From Nemertoderma westbladi (lineage: Eukaryota; Xenacoelomorpha; Nemertodermatida; Nemertodermatidae): DNA of 45,392 nucleotides. Within the stretch, counting starts at the first letter, position 1; the number at the start of each line of letters is the position of its first letter. The stretch is from contig JAUCBJ010000185.1 in assembly GCA_032718475.1 (NCBI GenBank), forward strand, positions 1 to 45,392, read 5' to 3'. The position numbers and the translations under genes are program-made. The notes below the pieces were generated by a model. The model had not been told where the DNA came from and did not search any database. It worked only from the letters and a program-made list of their open reading frames with translations. Shown here one piece after another: positions 10,945 to 20,087 of the stretch.

Positions 10945-12121
10945 TGTAAAAGCTTTTGCTGAATTGTCCGGTTATTTTTCCTTATTTTTCCCGTAAAATA
11001 CTCTGTAGTTGGTTTACCAGGCATAAAAAGGCCGTGTCCTTGCTGTACTGGTGTTTTAGCGGACATAAAAGCTATTTCTTCTGTATTTGTACTTTAGAGG
11101 ACATAATCCGTAATTCCGTGACGTAAAAGCTCGATACTCTTGAAAACAGTGTCGCTACCATGACGACGGCTAGCAGCTGATATTGCCACGTCGACGTTTC
11201 TTTGTTTCTTTGTTCTCTCGTTGTTCAGGTTGACCAATCAGAGCGTTTGTTGTCTCTGTGTTGGAGGTGTATACAGAAACTCAGTAGTTCAGTGTTATGT
11301 TTTGCCCAGAGCCTAAGAACCGGCTTTTGGCACCTCCGTGTTTTCAGTTTTTAGTCCTACACTAGTAGGCTTAATTATAAGGACATATATCCGTTATCTG
11401 CATACCATACATTCAACCATACCTAATCAAACAACCTGTGCATACTTTATATTGTTATACTGCTATTTACTGTCAGTTCTTCATAATATGGTTGATGAAT
11501 TATTATATTTGGAATAACGATAAATAACCCCGAAACCCAATATTCTTGATATACCGAAGGTAAGAGAGAAGGGTTACATATAACAATTGTGACTTATGTT
11601 AAAGTGGTTTGAAGTGAATCTAATGTTATTTGATAGACCCTACATGATTCGGTCCGTGTTCCTTTTATATGTGACTAAAATCAGTGAAGATCGGCAGATT
11701 AGTGTGCAGTATTGTGCAGCATTGTGTATGAGTGAGACTGATAACGAAGCATTTCCTAAAGAATGCGCCATATATGTGAATTGTAACTAAGCCATATCGT
11801 TGTGAGTAGTTTAAGTCATAACTCTGTTTGTATAGATAGAGCGCCACGTCCTACAGGAACTGTTAATATTCCCCGAAGGTGAATGATATTGTCAGAGATT
11901 ATATAATACTGTCAGTCGAATAATACATTAGGCTTACATAGCAATAAAATTAAGCCGTCGAAATCAATCTCCCGGGTATATCCAACGGGTGAATGATCGC
12001 GCACAGATTGGTTTCAACTAGTGTAGTGAATCAAATACTTGTTAGAGGCTAAAGCGATTTATTATCTAGAAGACATCCTAATTTGGCGGGTTAAACTGCC
12101 AAAGGTCTGAAAGCGCGAACA
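10945..12121 (+). repeat. 3' LTR of the BEL/Pao element
   Basis: This is the second copy of the 1177-bp LTR, matching 1-1177 with the single A/G difference noted (11885). It is preceded by the purine-rich TCTGGGAGCGG and followed by ACACG, the predicted target duplication. Such similarity implies insertion very recently in evolutionary terms. Confidence 0.93.
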
Positions 12122-12420
12122 ACACGTTTGATCCATGGGAATTGAAATGTTTTGTTAATCTGTTTGCTAGGATGTATGGCAACTCTGTGCTTTGTCCACT
12201 TCTGTAGCACATTTGAAGATCACAAAGTCTGATCTTTTTTATTTCATTCACTATTAGGATCTCCCATATTTTAGTTAATATTGGCATCACCGAGATAGCA
12301 CGGTAATTCTCGTTGGTATGTATATCTCTATTTCCTGGTTTGATGTGGGGAAGAATGAGAGTTAAACATAAATTTGTAGGCATGTGGTGTGACTGGTTTA
12401 TGGAGTTATATAGGACTGCG
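12122..12420 (-). pseudogene. LINE reverse-transcriptase fragment interrupted by the BEL insertion
   Basis: On the reverse strand, 12383 down to 12122 reads MPTNLCLTLILPHIKPGNRD, then ENYRAISVMPILTKIWE, then CYRSGQSTELPYILANRL. This is the N-terminal fingers/palm part of a non-LTR reverse transcriptase (pattern ..I.KPG...NYR.IS..P...K..E). The frame is open back to about 12410, where a stop appears. The fragment ends exactly at the LTR edge, so the BEL element landed inside it; its downstream half would lie left of the window. No catalytic motif remains. It may belong to the same LINE family as 32372-32640. Confidence 0.7.
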
Positions 12421-13480
12421 GAAAATTATATAATTCTTCTGAGTCACCATATATCAGGTGTTCTGAGGTAAGACTATGCGCGTTTACAATTTGGATTGAA
12501 AGTCTTTTCAATTTTACTCGAAACGCTTATTTTCGATATGCAGTGTTTTACCATACAACGGCAGAGTGGGCCAGTAATGTCAGTTTCTACTGTCACGACT
12601 GCGTAGTATTTGACCTTACAATATATTGCTAATTTATTGAGAGCATCTTATTGAACCGAACCATACATTACTACATCGTCTGCGGACAATAATATAGCTA
12701 CACCAGCCGCAGCCAGCATGACGGGTAGGTTGGGAATAATAAGCTAAATAATAAAGGTGAAAGCTTACACCTTGTATTAATCCAACTACTGTAGCTATCT
12801 AATAGGGTCCAGCCAAGCCAGTGCATAAACACCAATACATACACATATAAAATTACATGCCAGGAAAGCCCATTCAATCAGAGTTATAGAAGTAATGCAA
12901 AATTATTAAAGGAGGGGGGGGGGGGGGGGGGGGGGGGGGGCACCGCGACTGTGAGGTTTGCCCGGTTTGGTGTCACTGTGCAATCAAATCTCGCTGTGAA
13001 TACCGTACCTAACTGTATTTAATTAAATTAATTATTTTTGCCTAATTGAGTTAATTAACTTAATTAATTTCGGAATCAGGATTTCAATTATCATATTTTT
13101 ACATTACTCTTACTTATGGTTAGCCAAACAGTCAAAAATGAACTGAGCAGTGGCCCAGTGCAAGTCAGCAATTCATGACCAAATCAGCAAATTGAAGGAA
13201 TTGTGAACTGGAGTCCTAGTAACTAGTCCTCTGCTCTAGCCTGTGTGAAGGAGAACTTAACTTCATAAAGCATAAAGAAATTATTTGTAACTTACACTTA
13301 CCGCCAGTATATTAACTTAATGTCTTCATAAAGGGATATAATTAGGATACTACCAGTAGTGTAGTTTCCAGCCCAGCAGCCACCCCACCAGCCATCAGCC
13401 GGGCGCTTTGGTGTAGTTTTGCCTAAGGTAAAGCAGATGCCATGTTAGGTAACTCAGCTAATGTCCGACCATAGCTGCAG
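12421..13480. other. Intergenic, no gene seen
   Basis: AT-rich DNA with no credible ORF. It contains a 27-base G run at 12914-12940 followed by a CACCGCGACTGTGAGG segment. Confidence 0.6.
12914..12940 (+). repeat. Poly-G tract of 27 bases
   Basis: An uninterrupted run of G. Similar G or C runs occur at 14145-14167, 14225-14240, 16011-16032, 17647-17669 and 34882-34901, most of them at or inside mobile-element sequence. The length is assembly-sensitive. Confidence 0.9.
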
Positions 13481-13500
13481 AGTAATATCGTCACCTTCAA

Positions 13501-13812
13501 GGCAGAACCCCCTAAGTCGATTTTTTTCGATTTTCATGTTTTTGACTTTTTGGGTAATTCGATATCGGCTTTTTCGTCTGGCAGAACCCCGAAGCTTTTC
13601 TACCAGCCATTTTTGAGTTATAAGCCAAAGACAGTTCCCCGTAACTTATGCCCACTTCGAGGCAGAACCCCCCAAGTCAATAATTGGCTTGCAAAACACC
13701 GTAAATTCAAGTATATGAAATTCAGTCCACCTGGCAAAACCCCTTAAATCAGAAATAACAACCTGTAAAACCCCTTAAATCAGAAACAATAGCCTGGCAA
13801 AACCCCGTAATT
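13501..13812 (+). repeat. Subterminal motif repeats GGCARAACCCC
   Basis: Motif copies occur at about 13501, 13582, 13662, 13733, 13764 and 13795, most followed by TAAGTC or TTAAATC. Related copies in both orientations lie at 19302-19318, 19340-19358, 19406-19424 and 19598-19619, so both ends of the proposed element share them. Confidence 0.7.
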
Positions 13813-13844
13813 TATCATTTATATACTGGTTTGTATTGCTGCCA

Positions 13845-13925
13845 GGACACAAATATTAATTAGGAGGGACACAAACATTATTGAGGGACGCAAACATTGA
13901 TGAGGGACACAAAACATTAATAGGG
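13845..13925 (-). repeat. Short copy (4 units) of the 19-bp array
   Basis: On the reverse strand this reads as GTCCCTCATTAATGTTTGT-like units, the unit that is expanded in the opposite orientation at 17915-18560. Confidence 0.75.
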
Positions 13926-14144
13926 CAGGGGCCCATGGTTGCCAATGGATATTAATATGAGCGATGGTGATGCTTGCCATCAGACGATTAGATATTAAGT
14001 GATTAACTGGAAAAAAATACTACCATGGGAACGTGAGCTTCGTTCAAAGTACCGCCGTTTTGTATACATTCCATCTTCCTAATTAGATGGAAATTAATTG
14101 AAAGCGACGTTCGGTTACGTTGTTCAGCTGCCTGTTTTCTGCTA

Positions 14145-14240
14145 CCCCCCCCCCCCCCCCCCCCCCCGGCTGGTATACCCCCCATATTTTAAATTTACCT
14201 CCTACCACCACCATTCATGTTACACCCCCCCCCCCCCCCC
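14145..14240 (+). repeat. Two poly-C tracts (23 and 16 bases)
   Basis: C runs at 14145-14167 and 14225-14240 flank a short segment. Apparent ORFs across them are proline runs and are not genes. Confidence 0.85.
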
Positions 14241-14289
14241 ATTCCTGTCTCCCCCTCATGTTCATCATTTTTTTACTCCTACTCCTTCC

Positions 14290-14365
14290 CTTTTTAGTAA
14301 CAACATCGTTTATTGTTTTGGTTAGAAAAACCATCTCTGTAACCTGATCCTTTCCTTCAATTGGC
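14290..14365 (+). repeat. Relative of the 16006-16267 MITE interior
   Basis: TTTATTGTTTTGGTTA then CTGTAACCTGATCCTTTCC matches 16139-16187 (TTTATTGTTTTGGTTA, CTGTAACCTGCTCCTTTCC) in the same orientation, so this is a fragment of the same repeat family without recognisable ends. Confidence 0.55.
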
Positions 14366-14451
14366 AATAACATAGTTTATTGGTTTGGTCAGATTAATAT
14401 GTTATTATTTATTGTTGTTAGTTTATTGCTTGACAGTAATGAGAATTGTAA

Positions 14452-14690
14452 TACTGTGGGGCGAGCCACGAAGTGAGTGAGCCTTAGCGTAGTGGTACCA
14501 TTAATCAACCTGTCGTTCTGTCGCGTTTTTTTTCAGTATTTTATTTTAAACGTTAATAACTCGGCCAATCCTTGATGAAATCTATCCAAACTTGGTACAC
14601 ATGTTGTTTGGCAAAAGTTTGAAAATTTTCCAAGTAGAATTTGCGTGGGGCCTTCGTGCAGCATCAGTGTAACTGTTATTGTAGTTATAA
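14452..14690 (+). repeat. Dispersed repeat with GCGAGCCACGAAG box
   Basis: Modules in order: CTGTGGGGCGAGCCACGAAG, CTGTCGTTCTGTCGCG, TAATAACTCGGCCAATCC, TGATGAAATCTATCCAAACT, TGGTACACATG. The same modules recur on the reverse strand at 29934-30205, and the last three occur inverted at 16606-16665. It is a repeat family of unknown class. Confidence 0.65.
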
Positions 14691-15253
14691 TATATTTATT
14701 TATCCAAAATTAACATGCGTTAAATTATTATTACTGTAGGATAAATCAGCTGGTTTTCTGACAAATTTTGCAAAACATAGGGGCTGTCTGCCAATCTGCA
14801 TGTACCATTTGTACCGGTACTGTCAGGCTGTACTCAATTCCTGAATCGAGAATTCTGCAATCAGTCAATACTGCAATACAGGTCAGCCGGTACCATACAC
14901 TGCAGACATGCCATATCATGTAATCTAAACATGGCCCCGGAAACCCTTGCGGTGATTATAGTTTAGGCCTAATTAGCCTAGTACCGGTAATAATAATATA
15001 ATAGTTTAGATAGTTCAGTAGTTACCGCTAATCATTCAGTCATTGGCACGGTACACCGTATTGCTGTACTGCCGTTGTAGTGCGCACCGTAGGTACCACC
15101 CATGCGTAGGCTGACTGTGCTGATTATGGTACTGTCAGACTGTGGTACCTAAGCTATATACTGTTACGTATATTGCTGTATTGGGGTGGGGTTAGGAATA
15201 ATCCATTTGTTTTAGCATTGAACTGTTGAATCCCCTTATTTATTATAAAACCA
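14691..15253. other. Intergenic or element interior, no gene seen
   Basis: Rich in ACCGGTAC and TAGGCCTA palindromes. No ORF of interest. Confidence 0.5.
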
Positions 15254-15580
15254 TTGGAAATATTCGCAAATGCCGCTCCATTACTGTCTGAAACGCTCCC
15301 GACAGTCCGATGTATCTGGACCCGAGCAGCCGAGTTGCTTCAAGAGGTGATTAACGGGGGAATACTACGGAATTGCTTGTTTGTCAGTACGATTCTATTT
15401 GGGTATTTACTACACTCAGACACTGGGAATACGGCGGTCGGTCAGATCGTAATGCGGGCCACTGCCAAGTTCATCATGCCTCACTCCGGTCACCCACCTT
15501 GGAGTGCGGTGGGAAGAGTCCCACTTACTGACTTACGTCGACGACTGGACGAATCGACGAGGATTGCGATCTGGGTTTAG
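15254..15580 (+). other. Unrecognised open frame, possible exon
   Basis: An open frame of 108 codons in a locally GC-richer segment (about 15250-15860). It opens with TTG, and the first in-frame ATG comes only at codon 67, so it is not a complete gene as it stands. The translation (segments such as LPTVRCIWTRAAELLQEVI and VPLTDLRRRLDESTRIAIWV) is protein-like, with a mixed hydrophobic stretch in the middle, but I recognise no family. It could be an exon, or part of a transposon gene within the foldback-like element. The opposite strand also has a 142-codon open frame (15533-15961), which lowers confidence in either. Confidence 0.2.
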
Positions 15581-16005
15581 CGGCGGCCCGGATCCTGGGA
15601 TCGCCTGGGGGAAATGGTTGAACGTTGGGCAGACGTGATCGCACTGGATTACGTTCTCTGTGACGCGAAAGTGTGAAGCGAATTCGTTGTCGAATTGGGT
15701 CGGAAGCTGCGGGAATTCTACTGTTCTACGGGAGTAAACCGCAGCGGTCCGGTGACTACGGACGGATACTACTGGGATAAGCAGGTATTTCGATCGAGTT
15801 TCTCGTATTCTCGATGCTCGAGGCGGATAGAGAGTTGGTTGTGTTGGGCGGTGTTGTTCAATTCTATCAAACATATTAAATAATTGGTAAAATAATAAAA
15901 ACACACCAGATAAAGATACTGAGCTTATGGTAAAGAGATAGGCCGAACTTACAATTTCCAAATAGATTGTTCATATAATAAATATATTTTTGGTATTTGA
16001 TTTCA

Positions 16006-16267
16006 AGATAGGGGGGGGGGAGGGGGGGGGGGACTGGACGCAATAAAAATTCATCCCTCTCCAGGGGAAATTGGACGCAAATAACAACAGCTGATTACTC
16101 TCAAAAATAAAACTGTAACCTGTTCTATTGTGTTTACTTTATTGTTTTGGTTAAAATAACGTGCCACTGTAACCTGCTCCTTTCCCAAAATTTAGAAATT
16201 AATATTGAGGCGGGATATTAATTCGCCAAGATGGGATTTGCGTCCAGTCCCACCCCCCTCCTATCTC
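16006..16267. mobile_element. 262-bp MITE with G-rich inverted ends
   Basis: The left end reads AGATAGGGGG...GGACTGGACGCAA; the right end is its inverse, TTGCGTCCAGTCC...CCTATCTC. The 9-base direct repeat TTGATTTCA flanks it at 15997-16005 and 16268-16276, consistent with a target duplication of 8-9 bases (hAT- or Mutator-like). There is no coding capacity. The poly-G part of the left end is longer than the right, probably slippage. Confidence 0.75.
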
Positions 16268-16389
16268 TTGATTTCACTAAAAAATAGAATACATTGCATT
16301 TTACTGTTATAATTACTGTATTGAATAAAATAATTAATTGATTGTTTATTAAACCGTGCTAAGCACGTTGAACTGGAGCTCTAACAATT

Positions 16390-16665
16390 CCCCACTAGCG
16401 GCAGACAGGAACTGTAAAAGTCTCTGTAGAATTTCTAATTAAGCAATGCTCTTAGGTAACTACTACTAAATTTCAGATGAATCTGATCGTTGGTTCTATA
16501 ATTACAGCTATTTTTACGTTTCTGTTAATTCGCCCCCTAGCGGCAGACTGGGGAACTGTAGAAGTCTGTCTGTGTGTAGAATTTCTAAATTTTTTTAAAG
16601 ACTACAAGTGTACCAAGTTTGGTTCCATTTCATCCATGATTGACCGACTTATTAGCGTTCAAACA
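16390..16665. repeat. 142-bp tandem duplication with CTAGCGGCAG boxes
   Basis: CTAGCGGCAGAC, AACTGTARAAGTCT and GTAGAATTTCTAA recur at 16395 and 16537. The second copy runs into TACCAAGTTTGG...TTATTAGCGTT (16606-16665), the dispersed motif shared with 14550-14605 (inverted) and 29945-29996. Confidence 0.65.
16531..16546 (-). promoter_or_regulatory. Sequence matching the CTCF core motif
   Basis: The reverse strand reads CTGCCGCTAGGGGGCG, which fits the CTCF core consensus CCRSYAGRKGGCRS. A weaker version (CTGCCGCTAGTGGGGA) lies 142 bases upstream in the duplicated copy. It may be a chance feature of the repeat. Confidence 0.25.
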
Positions 16666-17096
16666 TTCCTGCCACGAATAAAAGCTGCAGGAACTCGAGC
16701 GATAATTAATTTATTTATTATTAAATACTGTTTCAATTAAATTCGTTACGAAAATCTAGTCATCTTCTTTTAAATATGGACCCTGCATTCATGGAAAATA
16801 TAATATTTGATAATTCATCAGTCAGCCTACGCTAATTTCACAGCAAAGTCCTTGTCATGGCCTGTGTGTAGTAGGCCATGGTACCACCCTACTACCGGTA
16901 CCGGCTGACCGGTGGCAACTAGCACTTGCACAGCAACAGCCCTACCGGCGATACACAGGTTGGAATTTATGTAGAGTTTGCTCAACAGTACAGATATAAA
17001 ATAGTTATCTAAATTATCTATATTACTATTGACAAGTATTGAAATATATACCGTTATTCGTATTTGCAACATCTGACATTGAAGAGGTGAGAGAAG

Positions 17097-17555
17097 ATGA
17101 ATACCGGCACTCAACAAAACCAACACTTATCACAGGTCGGTATGGTTACCTCGAAACCGGCGCGACTGTCCACTCGAATACAACTTCAAAACACAAACGC
17201 CAACAATAAACTGAAAGCGAATCGAACGTCTTCAGAAGAATCTGTCATTGGGACGAAGAAAAGGAAGCCGAAACCACGGGAATGGACCACAGCTAAGATT
17301 GAATGCTCCCATTGTCAGAGTTCCTGGACCGAAATTGAAACACCAATTGCCGATGGGCTTGATCTCTCAAACCAAAACTTCCTCTGCGGGGTTTGCGCGG
17401 CAGTAAAGATTGAAAGTCTGGAAGCTGGCATCCCTAGGTATTATTATTATAAAGAGCGTCAGCCTGCGTTTAATAAATATATTTTAATACAAAACAGGTC
17501 GAACGCAAAGAGGCTTATAATGAAGACGAGTACTGCATTGATTATATTCCTATAA
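17097..17555 (+). pseudogene. LINE ORF1-like zinc-finger protein fragment
   Basis: A 152-codon ORF with ATG at 17097. A basic, Ser/Thr/Asn-rich N-terminus is followed by a Cys-rich module: IECSHCQSSW, about 20 residues, then FLCGVCAAVKIESLEAG. The spacing (two CxxC pairs with a Trp after the first) resembles the degenerate PHD-like finger near the N-terminus of ORF1 proteins of CR1/L2-type LINEs, such as the one at 20088. After codon 113 it becomes AT-rich and unlike a protein. A second frame from about 17494 to 17623 (VERKEAYNEDEYCIDYIPIN, then HLALHIERAFGNK) looks more convincing and follows a possible GT...AG segment (17438-17496), though the phase does not join cleanly. It is either a decayed LINE ORF1 or an exon pair of an unknown gene. 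Confidence 0.4.
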
Positions 17556-17646
17556 ACCACCTGGCTTTGCATATTGAACGTGCGTTTGGAAATAAGTTCG
17601 TGCTACCCTTCCGTGGGTGGTAGATGTCGCGGTTATGTATTGGTGG

Positions 17647-17669
17647 GTGGGGGAGGGGGGGGGGGGGGG
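17647..17669 (+). repeat. G-rich tract
   Basis: A run of G broken once by A, followed by GTGCAG. Likely slippage, or the edge of a MITE-like insertion. Confidence 0.7.
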
Positions 17670-17914
17670 TGCAGATTAAAAGGGGTGAACACGTACTGTC
17701 CCCCTTTCTTTGATTAATTGGTGATGTGGGTTAATCTCTCATAACCTGATTTTGTGATACAGTCGCACAATTTTAATTTGTATCTCATAACTGGGCCTCG
17801 TGCTGCGCGAAGGCCCCACGAACGTGTAATATATTGTATGTGTATGGGTGGTAACATGAATCATACTAAGTGCGAAGGGCGATAGTGCCCATGGTTAATG
17901 TTTGTACCCTTGAT

Positions 17915-18560
17915 TGATATCTGTCCCTCGTTTATTGTTTGTGTCCCTCATTAATGTTTGTGTCCCTTATTAATGTTTGTGTACCTCATTAATGTTTGTG
18001 TCCCTCATTAATGTGTGTGTCCCTCATTAATGTTTGTGTCCCTCATTAATGTTTGTGTACCTCATTAATGTTTGTGTCCCTCATTAATGTTTGTGAACCT
18101 CATTAATGTTTGCGTCCGTCATTAATGTTTGTGTCCCTCATTAATGTTTGTGTCCCTCATTAACTCGTTTATTGTTTGTGTCCCTCATTAATGTTTGTGT
18201 CCCTCATTAATGTTTGTGTCCCTCATTAATGTTTGTGTACCTCATTAATGTTTGCGTCCCTCATTAATATTTGTGTCCCTCATTAATGTTGTGTCCCTCA
18301 TTAATGTTTGTGTCCCTCATTAATGTGTCCCTCATTAATGTTTGTGTCCCTCATTAATCTTGTGTCCCTCATTAATGTTTGTGTCCCTCATTAATATTTG
18401 TGTCCCTCATTAATGTTTGTGTCCCTCATTAATGTTTGTGTCCTATATCAATGTTTATGTCCCACATTATTGTTTGTGTCCTACATCAATGTTTATGTCC
18501 CACATTAATGTTTGTCACCCTGATTAATGTTTGTCCCACTAATGTTTGTGGCGCTGATAA
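17915..18560 (+). repeat. 19-bp minisatellite GTCCCTCATTAATGTTTGT
   Basis: About 30 units, period 19, with point variants (GTACCTC, GTGAACCTC, GCGTCCGTC) and several shortened units (for example near 18295 and 18325). Units near 18445-18560 are more degenerate (GTCCTATATCAATGTTTAT), which marks the older edge. The inverted 4-copy relative at 13845-13925 suggests that one arm of an inverted repeat expanded after the arms formed. Confidence 0.9.
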
Positions 18561-18569
18561 ATATCTATC

Positions 18570-18830
18570 CCTCATTTAATGTTTGTGTCAAAGTTGCTAT
18601 AAGTTACTCTAGGTTGCCGGACGTTTTGGACAATTTGGTCAGCAACTAGCAACTTAATTTGAGCAACATTAACTTTTAGTCTCCGTTATATGAGGCATCT
18701 TTAACAGCAACAAAGTTCGCGTTTACATAGAGCAATTTGATCGCAACCTGAAATGCTTACTAAGTTGCTGATAGAGTTGCTCAAAATGTTGCCACGTACT
18801 GTAGAAAAAACAGCCTTTAATTAATCTTCA
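18570..18830. repeat. GTTGC/GCAAC-rich inverted-repeat segment
   Basis: Many short alternating GTTGC and GCAAC words (AAGTTGCTATAAGTT, GCAACTAGCAAC, TTGAGCAACATT, AAGTTGCTGATAGAGTTGCT) make this stretch prone to fold. It is probably a degenerate MITE; boundaries are unclear. Confidence 0.35.
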
Positions 18831-19280
18831 TGGCGTAGCTAGACTTTGTTCTTACTGTAGAGTACCACCCATGGCTATATTTTGTACTTAGAGTTCCGCT
18901 TTCGTGAATCTAAATTTTGTTCTTATAGTTCTGCATTTGGCTACATTTTGTTCAATTTGTATTGATACATGATTCTAACTACAGTCCCGTACTTATTTTA
19001 GAAGCAATTTATACCAAAATATCAAAAACTTATGGAGCACTTTAGAATTTTGAATTCAAAAATTTCCAACATGTGCGCAAGTGTGTTAGCTGTATTGTAT
19101 GTGCTTATTTGTTATTATTGCGTTCACAGGTAATACTAACACCTGCTCATGTGCTAGTTAACATGTTAGATAGCACGTATTAGCTAATAACAAATGCGCA
19201 CATGTATCACGTGCGCACTACGCACTAAATAATTAAGGACGCACGATACGCCTTGGCTATAATTTGATATATTTTGCGTG

Positions 19281-19440
19281 TTTTTTGTAAAAATTCGGAC
19301 TTATGGTGTTTTGCCTAATTGAGGATGCCTTGTTTTCTAGGCAATACCCCGCAACTATCGTATAGTTACGGGATAATACCAGAAAATGGTGTTCCCCTTT
19401 GTTTTGGCAAAACACCATAAGTCAGAATTTTTACAAAAAA
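19281..19440. repeat. 35-bp inverted repeat (foldback) at the right end of the mosaic
   Basis: Arms 19281-19315 and 19406-19440 are inverted with one mismatch in 35 and contain the subterminal motif GGCAAAACACCATAAGTC. Similarity continues weakly outward (ATATTTTGCG / CGCAATATAT). The 90-base loop contains another palindrome, AACTATCGTATAGTT. Confidence 0.85.
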
Positions 19441-19639
19441 ACCGCAATATATTTCAAAGGTGATTCTAAATTAAATAAAAAGTTTAGTTATATGAATTCT
19501 ATATATATTTATTTGTCAAAAAACACAATCAAGTAAACTGAGGCATCTCTCCAAAAAATAAACAGTTTTTATCGATTATTATCTCAGAACTACAAAAATC
19601 GACTTAGGGGGTTCTGCCTTGAGGGTGACGATATGTAAT

Positions 19640-20087
19640 ACAGTAAGTATAATAAGAAAGCCAATGCTATGCTGGCTGCCTCAATTAGTACAAGGTGTGT
19701 GTGTGTAATGTATACTACTGTAGGAAGGATGGTAGTGGTAGACAGTGGTGGTCTGCTCTCTGGTGTGTTGATTGGCAGCCTGGCTCCATAGATGGGAAGG
19801 AATCTGCTTGCCTCAGGGGGCTGACGAGTAGCAGATACAATTTTACAAATCCACCCGTTTGATGGGTGGAATTCAATTAATTCACTTCCAAGTCGACAAC
19901 CTGTCCGTTTTATAGAACGCCCATTATTTTACCTCATCTGAGTTTAACTACCACTTGTGATACTAACTAATACTAACTAACTAATACTATACACACACAT
20001 TACTTTTTAATTACTTTAATAAATTAATTTTAATCTGCTTAATAATCATACATAAATAAAGTATCAATTTATTGCTGATAATACCTG
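19640..20087. other. Intergenic / LINE 5' leader, no gene seen
   Basis: Contains the hairpin CCACCCGTTTGATGGGTGG at 19853-19871. A relative (CCACCCGTTTGAGGGGTG) lies at 25635, just past the LINE, so the LINE may have inserted near or duplicated this repeat. The true 5' end of the LINE is not visible. Confidence 0.4.

Larger units (their letters stand above)
1..12121 (+). mobile_element. BEL/Pao LTR retrotransposon, Gag-protease only, young
   Basis: Two direct 1177-bp LTRs (1-1177 and 10945-12121, offset 10944) enclose a 9.8-kb interior with one 1435-codon ORF. BEL/Pao identity comes from the DUF1759-type Gag region, the zinc knuckles, the retropepsin motif LLDSGST and a pre-integrase linker containing ADIASRG. 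The order Gag-PR-RT-RH-IN is standard for the family; here RT, RNase H and the integrase core are absent. The LTRs end TGT...ACA. The base before 1 lies outside the window, so only one side of the target duplication can be seen: ACACG at 12122-12126, the 5-bp length used by this superfamily. No primer-binding site was recognised after 1177. The element interrupts a reverse-strand LINE fragment. It probably moves with enzymes supplied by an intact relative. Confidence 0.9.
13485..19636. mobile_element. Candidate 6.1-kb foldback-type element with mirrored modules
   Basis: Ends are inverted repeats of about 40 bases: 13485 onward reads ATATCGTCACCTTCAAGGCA then GAACCCCCTAAGTCGATTTT, and the reverse complement of 19590-19636 reads nearly the same. 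GTA lies just outside on both sides, a possible 3-bp duplication. Inward, both sides carry the same modules in mirrored order: copies of a GGCARAACCCCNTAAGTC-like motif, a 19-bp tandem array (4 copies left at 13845-13925, about 30 copies right at 17915-18560, opposite orientation), a GCCCATGG box, and a GGGGCCTTCG box (14644-14663 versus 17801-17820, 19 of 20 bases inverted). The interior holds nested insertions. No transposase was recognised. The individual repeats are clear; calling the whole a single element is inference. Confidence 0.5.

Noticed and set aside
14098-14347. Proline-rich ORFs of 75 codons
   Set aside because: They exist only because two poly-C runs translate to proline.
15533-15961. 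142-codon reverse-strand ORF
   Set aside because: No recognisable domain, and the hydrophobic start lies in AT-rich non-coding sequence. It overlaps the equally uncertain forward frame, so neither is promoted to a gene.
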